DNA of 64,000 nt, from NCBI GenBank assembly GCA_965657335.1, contig CBFHOH010000003.1:1-64000 (forward strand), written 5' to 3'. The notes under the pieces are model-generated. The model had not been told where the DNA came from. It did not search any database and saw nothing but the letters and a program-made list of their open reading frames with translations. How positions within the stretch are numbered: the first letter of the stretch is position 1; the number at the start of each line of letters is the position of its first letter. This DNA comes from UBA4582 sp965657335. GTDB taxonomy: Bacteria > Pseudomonadota > Gammaproteobacteria > Pseudomonadales > Azotimanducaceae. Both the position numbers and the translations under genes were made by a program. Shown one piece after another: positions 42,027 to 50,440 of the stretch.

Positions 42027-44609
42027 CTATCGGAAGACAACCTGTTCCGATTCATGCGCTAATGTCACACAATCTCCCGCCTTAAACCTGCCAGCGAGCA
42101 GTTCCTGAGCGAGCGGATTCTCAATATAACGCTGAATCGCCCGTTTCAACGGTCTTGCCCCGTATATTGGGTCGTAGCCCACCTCCGCTAGAAAATTCAA
42201 CGTATCGGCACCAACTTTCAAATGAATGTCGTTATTCTCTAATCGAGTTTTGAGTATCTCGAGCTGTATTTCAGCAATACCCAAAATCTGATCCTGAGCC
42301 AGAGGATGAAAAACAACAGCATCATCAACGCGATTGAGGAACTCTGGACGAAAGTGCTGCGAAACAATCCCCATCACCGCTTCTTTCATTACCGCGTATC
42401 CGCTTTCGGCTTCTGCGTCCGCGGCCATTGTCTGAATAACGTCAGAGCCCAGATTGGATGTCATTACCAGCACCGTATTTTTAAAATCAACGGTTCTGCC
42501 ATGCCCATCTGTCAACCGACCGTCATCTAGCACCTGGAGAAGGATATTGAATACATCAGGGTGTGCTTTCTCAACTTCGTCAAGCAAAATCACTGAGTAG
42601 GGTTTTCGCCTGATCTTTTCTGTCAAGTATCCGCCCTCCTCATAGCCAACATATCCCGGCGGAGCACCGATCAGGCGGGCAACGGAGTGTTTTTCCATAA
42701 ACTCGGACATGTCGATGCGCACCAATGCGTCTTCCGTGTCAAACAGAAAAGTCGCGAGTGCTTTGCAAAGTTCTGTCTTACCGACACCGGTTGGACCGAG
42801 AAAAAGAAATGAGCCGTTGGGCCGATTGGGATCAGCAATACCGGAACGAGACCTTCTGACAGCATTCGAAACAGCGCTGACAGCCTCCGCTTGGCCCACA
42901 ACCTGCTTATGCAGTTCAATTTCGAGCTCGAGTAGTTTCTCTTTTTCACCTTCAAGCATTTTTGCGACAGGTATGCCTGTCCATTTTGAAATCACCTCAG
43001 CGATCTCTTCCTCCGTCACTTTGTTTCGTAACAGTTTCATGTCCATCATTTCGGCTTGAGAGGCCATATCCAGTTGCTTCTCGAGCTCAGGAATAGTGCC
43101 ATACTGTAATTCAGACATTTTTGTTAAGTCACTTGCACGTTTTGCCGATTCTAAATGTTGCCGAGCGACCTCGAGCTCTTCTTTAATATGCTGCGTGCCG
43201 CTTAGGGCTGCTTTCTCAGTATTCCAAATCTCTTCGAGATCCGCGTATTCCTTTTCGAGCGTCGCGACATTCTCCTCAATCGATTTCAGTCGAGCGATCG
43301 ATCCTTCATCGCTTTCCTTCTTGAGTGCCTCACGCTCGATCTTCAGCTGTATCAGTCGACGTTCCAAGCGATCCATATCTTCCGGCTTTGAATCAATCTC
43401 CATACGGATTAGACTTCCGGCTTCATCAATCAGATCGATAGCCTTGTCCGGTAATTGTCGATCTGAAATGTAGCGATGTGACAATCGTGCGGCCGCAATA
43501 ATCGCTGGGTCAGTGATATCTACCCCATGATGAATTTCATACCGCTCTTTCAAGCCTCGTAATATCGCAATGGTGTCTTCTACGTTGGGTTCGTCAACCT
43601 GCACCTTTTGAAACCGGCGCTCCAACGCGGCATCCGCTTCAATATATTCACGGTATTCATCAAGTGTTGTGGCGCCAACGCAGTGCAGCTCTCCTCGAGC
43701 CAGCGCCGGTTTCAGCATGTTGCCAGCGTCCATTGAACCTTCCGCCTTGCCCGCACCCACCATCGTATGTAATTCATCAATAAAGAGGATAACGCTACCT
43801 TCCTCCTTTGACAGTTCACTGAGCACTGCCTTGAGTCTTTCCTCAAACTCACCCCTAAATTTTGCCCCCGCGATAAGCGCACCCATATCAAGCGATAATA
43901 TTTTCTTGCCCCGAAGTGTTTCGGGCACCTCGCCATTGACGATTCTCTGAGCCAACCCTTCCACTATTGCGGTTTTACCCACTCCAGGCTCACCGATTAA
44001 AACTGGGTTATTCTTCGTGCGCCGCTGCAATACCTGTACCGTTCGACGGATTTCGTCGTCGCGGCCTATTACCGGATCCAGTTTCCCGCTTTCCGCCAAC
44101 TCGGTTAGATTCACCGTGAATTTATCCAGCGCTTGTCGCGTGTCCTCTGCATTCGCATCATTGACGCTTTCGCCGCCGCGAACCTGATCGACGACACGCT
44201 CGAGCGCCTCTTTCTTGATATTGAATGTCGAGAAGAGTTTTCCCAGATCACCGCGATCCTCTATCGCAGCCAACATGACTAACTCGCTGGAAATAAATTG
44301 ATCAGACCGCTCCTGCGCAAGCTTATCTGCCATGTTTAACATCCGCCCAAGTTCGGGTGACATTTGGACATCACCGAGGTTATCGGATATTTTCGGAAGC
44401 CGCCCAATCATATTTTCCAGCTCAGATTGGAAGGCATCAATATCGATACCCATTTGGGCCATCAGAGGCCGGGTCGAACCGCCTTTTTGAGCTAATAATG
44501 CTGACACGAGGTGAACCGGCGCGATCTGATTGTTGTCCTTGCCTACGGCAGCGGATTGCGCATCAGCCAATGCTTCCTGTAATTTGCTCGTAAATCTATC
44601 GATTCTCAT
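42027..44609 (-). CDS. clpB: ATP-dependent disaggregase ClpB
   Basis: The 860-residue Hsp100 chaperone has the N-domain (1-150), first AAA+ module with GEPGVGKTAIVEG, coiled-coil M-domain (about 410-520), second AAA+ module with GPTGVGKTELCKAL, and a C-terminal small domain. It rescues aggregated protein with DnaK. There is no ClpP-binding loop motif, which confirms ClpB rather than ClpA/C. Transcription is probably heat-shock controlled (promoter entry). It is followed by a small gene and a terminator. Confidence 0.98.
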   Translation of the reverse strand: MRIDRFTSKLQEALADAQSAAVGKDNNQIAPVHLVSALLAQKGGSTRPLMAQMGIDIDAFQSELENMIGRLPKISDNLGDVQMSPELGRMLNMADKLAQERSDQFISSELVMLAAIEDRGDLGKLFSTFNIKKEALERVVDQVRGGESVNDANAEDTRQALDKFTVNLTELAESGKLDPVIGRDDEIRRTVQVLQRRTKNNPVLIGEPGVGKTAIVEGLAQRIVNGEVPETLRGKKILSLDMGALIAGAKFRGEFEERLKAVLSELSKEEGSVILFIDELHTMVGAGKAEGSMDAGNMLKPALARGELHCVGATTLDEYREYIEADAALERRFQKVQVDEPNVEDTIAILRGLKERYEIHHGVDITDPAIIAAARLSHRYISDRQLPDKAIDLIDEAGSLIRMEIDSKPEDMDRLERRLIQLKIEREALKKESDEGSIARLKSIEENVATLEKEYADLEEIWNTEKAALSGTQHIKEELEVARQHLESAKRASDLTKMSELQYGTIPELEKQLDMASQAEMMDMKLLRNKVTEEEIAEVISKWTGIPVAKMLEGEKEKLLELEIELHKQVVGQAEAVSAVSNAVRRSRSGIADPNRPNGSFLFLGPTGVGKTELCKALATFLFDTEDALVRIDMSEFMEKHSVARLIGAPPGYVGYEEGGYLTEKIRRKPYSVILLDEVEKAHPDVFNILLQVLDDGRLTDGHGRTVDFKNTVLVMTSNLGSDVIQTMAADAEAESGYAVMKEAVMGIVSQHFRPEFLNRVDDAVVFHPLAQDQILGIAEIQLEILKTRLENNDIHLKVGADTLNFLAEVGYDPIYGARPLKRAIQRYIENPLAQELLAGRFKAGDCVTLAHESEQVVFR

Positions 44610-44647
44610 AAAACTTATCCCGTAACCAGTCTGTTATCATGCTCACT

Positions 44648-44676
44648 ATAGTGGGGATGGTGATAACTTAATCAAG
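44648..44676 (-). promoter_or_regulatory. sigma-32 (RpoH) type promoter upstream of clpB
   Basis: On the minus strand CTTGATT, then 13 bases, then CCCCACTAT. The RpoH consensus is CTTGAAA with 11-16 bases to CCCCATNTA, so both boxes match closely at a correct spacing. The element ends 38 bases before the clpB ATG. Regulation of clpB by RpoH is established in gammaproteobacteria; the site is read from sequence. Confidence 0.75.
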
Positions 44677-44812
44677 AAGATGACGTAACAATTTTCTTAG
44701 ACAATCATACACGTTGCAACCGAGCTAGCTCACTCTCCCGAAGGGGCTAATTTCATTGGCTTTGCGCCTTTTACCTAAGATGCCTGACGTCTCATTGCTG
44801 AGTATTTGAAAG

Positions 44813-45877
44813 ATGATGGAGTGGATTAAATCAATATTGTTACCTCCGCTACTGGGCAGCTATTTTGTTGTCCAGCCTGAGTTGGAAACCAGCGCGTCGC
44901 CCTACCCCGGGGATTCCATCGACGACATCGCGATATGGGTAAACCAGACGGATCCCTCCCAATCGTTAATCGTAGCAACCTTAAAAGCGAGCAATCAGAA
45001 ACCTGTCAAAGAAACCGGCCTTCTGCTCTACAACCTCAGTGGAGAGCAGACTCAATTTTTGCCCGGTGGCACACCCAACAACGTCGACATCAGGTACATC
45101 AACCACAAGCAAGCTGAAATAATTGCCGTCAGCCACTGGTTCAGCGGTGACATTACACTCCACACTATTGATCATGCCCGGTTACAACTAGATGCCGAGA
45201 TTCTCAGCACAAATGCCAGTGGCGTGCCAAGACTAGCCGGTATATGCATGTATCAGCCGTCGCTGACAGGCGACTTGCATTACATCGTTACAGGAAAAGA
45301 CGGTGACCTCGCCCTGTTCCAGATTACCGACCTTGATGGCAAACACACGCTGCAAAGTCGATTCAAGCTTGATTCAGCAACTGAGGGTTGCGCTGTCGAT
45401 GATGCACAGCAAATATTGTACGTTGCAGAGGAAGCAGAGGGCGTTTGGAAATTTGATCTATCAAAAAACATGCTGGAAGCACCTGAATTGATCGTTCGGA
45501 CCGGGCTGTTAGAGCCGCTGAAACCCGATGTAGAAGGCATTACTCTACTTGAAACAAACGATAACGAGGAATACCTCATTATCTCTTCTCAAGGGAATGA
45601 CGAATACGCGATAATCGACCGCGCCAGCTATCGGCACATTGCTAATTTTTCGATTGTCGAAGCTAATGAAGCGAGACAGGTCAAGAAGGTTGATGGCACC
45701 AGTCATACCGATGGAATTGACCTGACGAGCGCTCATCTTGGACAAGCGTTGCCCAGTGGTATTTTCGTCGCGCAAGATGACAACAACACGTCTAATGGAG
45801 AAACCCGGAATCAGAACTTGAAAGTCGTGCCGCTTGAGAGAATTTTGAATCAGATCAGACTAATTTCTAATGACTAA
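44813..45877 (+). CDS. beta-propeller phytase (3-phytase family)
   Basis: The 354-residue product matches beta-propeller phytases: DDIAIWVNQTDPSQSLIVATLK, GGTPNNVDIRYI, EGCAVDDAQQILYVAEEAEGVWKF and KPDVEGITLLETNDNEEYLIISSQGNDEYAIIDR. The acidic residues in these blocks bind calcium and substrate. It releases phosphate from myo-inositol hexakisphosphate. A hydrophobic N-terminus (ILLPPLLGSYFVV) suggests export, though it is short of charged residues. ATGs at 44813 and 44816 are both possible. Its end overlaps greB by 8 bases. Confidence 0.88.
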   Translation: MMEWIKSILLPPLLGSYFVVQPELETSASPYPGDSIDDIAIWVNQTDPSQSLIVATLKASNQKPVKETGLLLYNLSGEQTQFLPGGTPNNVDIRYINHKQAEIIAVSHWFSGDITLHTIDHARLQLDAEILSTNASGVPRLAGICMYQPSLTGDLHYIVTGKDGDLALFQITDLDGKHTLQSRFKLDSATEGCAVDDAQQILYVAEEAEGVWKFDLSKNMLEAPELIVRTGLLEPLKPDVEGITLLETNDNEEYLIISSQGNDEYAIIDRASYRHIANFSIVEANEARQVKKVDGTSHTDGIDLTSAHLGQALPSGIFVAQDDNNTSNGETRNQNLKVVPLERILNQIRLISND

Positions 45878-46415
45878 CAAAGTTTACATAACGCCCGCTG
45901 GCGCAAGATCTCTCCGAGATGAACTTCGAAACATCTGGAGCGTTACTCGCCCGGAGGTAACACAAAAAGTATCCGATGCTGCAGCCCTGGGCGACCGATC
46001 GGAAAATGCCGACTACATTTATGGTAAAAAACAGCTACGAGAAATCGACAAACGCATCCGATACCTAACAAAACGACTCGATAATCTCGAAATCGTCGAC
46101 AGACCTCCGCCCGAACTCGATAAGATATTTTTTGGTGCGTGGGTGCGACTGGAGGATGAAGAGGGCGAAATAAGCGAACTCCGTATCGTCGGTGTAGACG
46201 AGTTTGATTTAAAGAAACGCTGGATAAGCCTCAATTCTCCAGTGGCAAAAACCCTGTTGGGCAAACGCAAGGGAATGGACGTCATTCTGAAGCGCCCCAT
46301 GGGCGATCAGGAAATGTACATTAGCGAAGTAAGTTACGATGGCTTTGGACAGTTCTCTCTACCGGATCCGAACGACATCACCGCACGCCCTCCGATGAAT
46401 CCCAGCGAACAATAA
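45870..46415 (+). CDS. greB: transcription elongation factor GreB
   Basis: GreB rescues backtracked RNA polymerase by stimulating transcript cleavage. The N-terminal coiled coil carries the tip ALGDRSENADYIYGKKQLREIDKR with the catalytic Asp/Glu, and the C-terminal FKBP-like domain follows. KRxxYLTKRLDNLEIVD marks GreB rather than GreA. The product is about 20 residues longer than E. coli GreB because of a Pro-rich C-terminal tail. The start lies within the phytase gene end, so the two genes are translationally coupled. Confidence 0.95.
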   Translation: MTNKVYITPAGARSLRDELRNIWSVTRPEVTQKVSDAAALGDRSENADYIYGKKQLREIDKRIRYLTKRLDNLEIVDRPPPELDKIFFGAWVRLEDEEGEISELRIVGVDEFDLKKRWISLNSPVAKTLLGKRKGMDVILKRPMGDQEMYISEVSYDGFGQFSLPDPNDITARPPMNPSEQ

Positions 46416-46430
46416 AGAGAATTATTTTCA

Positions 46431-47504
46431 ATGTCCTATGAAAGACCAAACATCCAAGCAATGGAGGGGTACAGCTCAGGTGAGCAACCTCTTGACGATC
46501 GCGTCATCAAATTAAACACGAACGAGAACCCCTATCCGCCCGCGCCCGGTGTACAGGAAGTGATATCGGGCTTCGATGGATCAAAACTCAGGCGCTATCC
46601 TCCTCCCACTGCCGATGAATTCAGAAGTCTTGCTGCCAAGATCCATGGTGTGGACAAAAATCAGATTATTGCTACTCGCGGCGGAGACGAGCTACTTAGG
46701 CTACTGTTAACCACCTTCGTCGACCCACTTGCACCCATCGGAACAACTTCACCAACCTACTCACTCTACCCCGTTTTGGCACAAATCCAGAATTGCCCCG
46801 TGGTCGAGGTTGAACTTGAACAGGATTGGTCGCTACCTGCTGATTTCGCGACCCGAATGAACGCCGCGGGTGTGAAGCTCACGCTCATTGTGAACCCTCA
46901 TGCACCAACAGGAAAATTATTTTCGAAGGAGCGAGTGCGGGAACTGGCTAGCGAACTCGATTCTGTACTACTGATTGATGAGGCATACATCGATTTCGTC
47001 GACCCTGATCTCAATCATGATTGTCTCAGCATGATCAACGAATTCGATAATCTGGTATTTCTTCGCACGCTAAGCAAGGGCTATTCACTTGCTGGTTTGC
47101 GATTCGGCTATGGTATTGGAGCTGAATCGCTGATCGCGCCCATGATTGAAAAAACGCGTGACAGCTATAATCTCGACCTTTTGAGCCAAAAAGTTGCTGT
47201 GGCTGGCATCGCTGACCAAACCTACGCCGCTGATACCTGGCTGAAAACACGCGCCGAGCGCGGCCATCTGACGGATGCACTAAACAATCTCGGCTATCGT
47301 GTTTTACCTAGCCAAACCAATTTTCTACTCATCACGCCACCGCCAGGTCTCAGCGCACTTAAAATTCAAGAAATTTTGAAACAGAACGATATTCTCGTCC
47401 GATATTTTAGTACATCGAGGCTCAGTGATCGTATACGTATTACAATTGGTACGTCGGAAGAGAATTTGCAACTTATCGAAACACTGCGTTCGATTAATCA
47501 GTAA
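46431..47504 (+). CDS. hisC: histidinol-phosphate aminotransferase HisC
   Basis: HisC converts imidazole-acetol phosphate to histidinol phosphate with PLP, a step of histidine synthesis. The 357-residue product has LNTNENPYPP at 28-37, NPHAPTGKLF, LLIDEAYIDF and the PLP-lysine segment TLSKGYSLAGLRFGYG. It starts 15 bases after greB and is not beside other his genes, as is common for second or lone hisC copies in proteobacteria. A role with aromatic amino acids cannot be excluded for such copies. Confidence 0.94.
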   Translation: MSYERPNIQAMEGYSSGEQPLDDRVIKLNTNENPYPPAPGVQEVISGFDGSKLRRYPPPTADEFRSLAAKIHGVDKNQIIATRGGDELLRLLLTTFVDPLAPIGTTSPTYSLYPVLAQIQNCPVVEVELEQDWSLPADFATRMNAAGVKLTLIVNPHAPTGKLFSKERVRELASELDSVLLIDEAYIDFVDPDLNHDCLSMINEFDNLVFLRTLSKGYSLAGLRFGYGIGAESLIAPMIEKTRDSYNLDLLSQKVAVAGIADQTYAADTWLKTRAERGHLTDALNNLGYRVLPSQTNFLLITPPPGLSALKIQEILKQNDILVRYFSTSRLSDRIRITIGTSEENLQLIETLRSINQ

Positions 47505-47577
47505 ACTTTCGCAAACTCTGTTTGTGACGACGATTTTCATCAAAATTTAATGCGACGGTTTAACCCCTGATTTTTAT

Positions 47578-48054
47578 ATGGTTTTAGCAGACATAAACGA
47601 ACAATCCATGACTGGACAAATCGTCCTGACACCAAATTTTTCGTGGAGCTGGAAAGCGAATCTGTATTTGCTTTACACACTCATGGGCATTTCGTTGGTC
47701 GTAGGCTTGGGATTTATGATCCACGGTGCATGGCTTGTCCTTCCATTTTCGATACTCGAAATGCTTTTTCTTGGCGCTTGCATCTATCTGTGCTTGCTAA
47801 AGTGCGACCGACAAGAAGTCATTACCATCTCTGAACACGAGGTGCTCATTGAATCTGGGCGAAGAAAGCCCGAACAATCTCGCCATTTCAATCGTTCTTG
47901 GTCGCAGTTCCTTATCTCAACACCAAAACATCCTTGGGACCCGAAGATCGTCTGCATCCGATCACATGGCAAAGAGCTAGAAATAGGGAGTTTTTTAAAC
48001 CAAAGAGACAAATCGGAGCTTGTCAGCATGCTAAAACGCGTCGTCTATGGGTAA
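47578..48054 (+). CDS. DUF2244 domain membrane protein
   Basis: The 158-residue product follows the DUF2244 pattern: PNFSWSWKANLYLLY, two membrane segments at about 25-75, and a C-terminal cytoplasmic part with HFNRSWSQFLI and LEIGSFLNQRDKSELVSMLKRVV. The family is found in gammaproteobacteria and alphaproteobacteria and has no known function. The start is uncertain: ATG 47578 or ATG 47608 (MTGQIVL), both without a strong ribosome site. It converges with coaX, 6 bases between stops. Confidence 0.88.
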   Translation: MVLADINEQSMTGQIVLTPNFSWSWKANLYLLYTLMGISLVVGLGFMIHGAWLVLPFSILEMLFLGACIYLCLLKCDRQEVITISEHEVLIESGRRKPEQSRHFNRSWSQFLISTPKHPWDPKIVCIRSHGKELEIGSFLNQRDKSELVSMLKRVVYG

Positions 48055-48060
48055 TCCGAC

Positions 48061-48879
48061 CTAACAACTCATCATCTTGCTTTGACGTGACCTTGGGTCG
48101 GAAAGCGGGTGATTAAGATCCAGCGCGAGGTAAAGACCCATCAAAATCAGATCCGGTATGATTTCATCAAACAAACCCTCTTCTTCAAACAAATGAGCAA
48201 AGCCACCAGTGCCAATGACCATGGGTTTGTCTCCCGCAAACATCTCATTCGAAATCTGGTGGGTAAGCTCCCGAATCGTGCCAACGTTGCTCCAATATAA
48301 TCCAGACTGAATACTTTCGATTGTTGTTCTACCAACCGACGTACCGGGCCTCCTGATTTCAACTGTTGGCAATTTCGCCGCTTTAGCCTCCAATGCCTCC
48401 ATCGAGAGTCGTACACCGGCAATAATATTTCCACCAAGAAACTCCCGATTAGAAGACACTGCACAGACGGTTGTGGCTGTACCGAAGTCAACAATAATCA
48501 AGTTTCTGTTCGGATACAGGTGCGCAGCAGCAATCGCGTCGGCAATACGGTCAGAGCCAACTTCGAGCGGGTTTTTGTACTTGACCTTAAGCCCAGTCTT
48601 TACGCCCGCCTCGAGAACAAAAGGATCAATATTGAAGTATTTTGTACAAGCACTACGAAGAGAATAAAGCACATCTGGCACAACACAGCAGATTGCGATT
48701 TTGTCAATTTCTTCTGGATTAAGACCGTTTTCGCGCAAAACCGATCTCAGAAATATAGCGGACTCATCCGAAGAAGATCCGGCTTGCGAGGTCTTGCGAA
48801 ACTGCAGAAGCAATTTTTGGTCTTGGTCAAATACACCACCATAAATTTGACTGTTTCCCACGTCCAGACAAAGAATCAT
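48061..48879 (-). CDS. coaX: type III pantothenate kinase CoaX
   Basis: CoaX phosphorylates pantothenate, the first step of coenzyme A synthesis. It is ASKHA-fold: CLDVGNSQIYGGVFD (4-18, ATP/phosphate), NPLEVGSDRIADAIAA and VDFGTATTVCAVS. It does not match the P-loop CoaA form. The 272-residue length is standard. It lies 43 bases downstream of coaBC on the same strand, so steps 1, 2 and 3 of CoA synthesis are grouped here. Confidence 0.95.
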   Translation of the reverse strand: MILCLDVGNSQIYGGVFDQDQKLLLQFRKTSQAGSSSDESAIFLRSVLRENGLNPEEIDKIAICCVVPDVLYSLRSACTKYFNIDPFVLEAGVKTGLKVKYKNPLEVGSDRIADAIAAAHLYPNRNLIIVDFGTATTVCAVSSNREFLGGNIIAGVRLSMEALEAKAAKLPTVEIRRPGTSVGRTTIESIQSGLYWSNVGTIRELTHQISNEMFAGDKPMVIGTGGFAHLFEEEGLFDEIIPDLILMGLYLALDLNHPLSDPRSRQSKMMSC

Positions 48880-48922
48880 TGTTTTTACCCCTTCGAAAAT
48901 TTAGGTTGATTCCACAGAATCC

Positions 48923-50179
48923 TTATTCGCTAACGATGTTGTTCAGGGCGATTGCCATATCGGTTTTCGTCTCGCCTGAACTAACAAGATCAGCACCTCT
49001 ATACACGTTAAACGTATGGACATTGTCTTTTTCAGCGATCTCCTGAAGATCATTGTGAACGACAAAATCAATGCCTGCCGACCCTGTAAGCTTTGCTACT
49101 GCCTCATCCCGCGCTTTCTGATCATTGGTATGGGTGAGTTTGAAGGCGATTACTTTAACCGCTTTGTTCACACTAAAACTTTTTATCAGGTCGATAATCT
49201 TATGATTCTTACTCAGTACAATTTTGAATTCGGATTGAGATGACATTTTTGCTTGATGGCTGGGAGGCGTTATCTTCCCATCAATTTCAATGCCCGATAC
49301 CGAGAAATCGCTCACCGCCGCAAGTTGCACAACAGCGTCAAAGCTTGATTCAGCGAGTAGTATCTTTATTTCTCTCTCAAGATCCGCGAAACTTTTAAAC
49401 TCTCGCAAATTCCGCGTGTCACTGGGTCTTGCAGCCCGATGACTGCTCAGCGCGACGACTTCGTGACCCTGTTGGCGAAACCAATCGACTAGATGTGCAC
49501 CTGTCTGGCCCGTGCTAAAATTACTGATCGTGCGGACAGCATCAATTTTCTCCTCGGTACCGCCAAAGACAACCAGTATCTTTTTGCCCTCTGGCAGGTA
49601 ATCTGTGACAGCTGCAATCCTGTTCCCTAACAATTCATCTACGGTGGTGAGAATTTGATCTATTTCAGCTAACCGACCAGCGCCCTCTTCACCACACGCC
49701 AGCATGCCTGACTCAGGATCCTGGAATAAGACCCCCCAATCTTTTAATTTTTTAACTGCGTGTTTTACCGCAGGATGTGCCCACATTGTGTGATTCATAG
49801 CAGGCACAATGAGATATGGTTTCTCGAAGTGGTGCGCCAGAAACAGAGTGCCTATCGCGTCAGAAGCGGTGCCGTTTGCCAACGCAGTAATTTGGTTGGC
49901 GGTTGCGGGACACAACAAAATCAGATCGGCCCAACGTTCCAGGTTTATATGTTCCATCGCATCACCGGATGAAAAAACATCATCAAACACCTGATTTCCA
50001 GTCAGACCCTCGAGCGTAGACCTGCCGATAAAATGAAAAACCGAACTACTCGCAACGACCTTCACCTCGCATCCCGCTTTGACGAGACTGGAGATCACCC
50101 CACAAGCCTTATATGCGGCGATTGAACCACTCATTTGGAAAAGTATTCTGGGTTGTGCCGCAGAGATGGAATTACTCAT
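48923..50179 (-). CDS. coaBC: bifunctional CoaBC (phosphopantothenoylcysteine synthetase / decarboxylase)
   Basis: The N-terminal half is the FMN-dependent CoaC decarboxylase (MSGSIAAYKAC at 16-26, VPAMNHTMW, and GMLACGEEGAGRLAE). The C-terminal half is the CoaB ligase (ISNFSTGQTGAHLVDWF near 222-238, LAAVSDFS and KVIAFKLTHT). The pair adds cysteine to 4'-phosphopantothenate and decarboxylates it. The length of 418 is typical. It precedes coaX, so one transcript can supply three successive CoA steps. This supports the many CoA-ligase genes in the window. Confidence 0.96.
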   Translation of the reverse strand: MSNSISAAQPRILFQMSGSIAAYKACGVISSLVKAGCEVKVVASSSVFHFIGRSTLEGLTGNQVFDDVFSSGDAMEHINLERWADLILLCPATANQITALANGTASDAIGTLFLAHHFEKPYLIVPAMNHTMWAHPAVKHAVKKLKDWGVLFQDPESGMLACGEEGAGRLAEIDQILTTVDELLGNRIAAVTDYLPEGKKILVVFGGTEEKIDAVRTISNFSTGQTGAHLVDWFRQQGHEVVALSSHRAARPSDTRNLREFKSFADLEREIKILLAESSFDAVVQLAAVSDFSVSGIEIDGKITPPSHQAKMSSQSEFKIVLSKNHKIIDLIKSFSVNKAVKVIAFKLTHTNDQKARDEAVAKLTGSAGIDFVVHNDLQEIAEKDNVHTFNVYRGADLVSSGETKTDMAIALNNIVSE

Positions 50180-50440
50180 GGATTAACTACTCCGGTTACC
50201 AACGATAATTGAGGCATCGCCACGAGACAATGCGCTGATTTGAGTTAACACGGAAACTCTGCTCAGGCTGAAAAACTTGTGCGGCCAAAAACTAATTAAG
50301 TATTTGTCGATATATCGAAGATTGTGCAATTTACTGGTACCTGTCAGCAAAGATCAGGTCCTTTTTCGTTATTTGAGCGCAATGTAGAAGATTCAGCCCT
50401 CAATGTCCAATTCCCGTCAACGAACGCTAATAGACACCAA

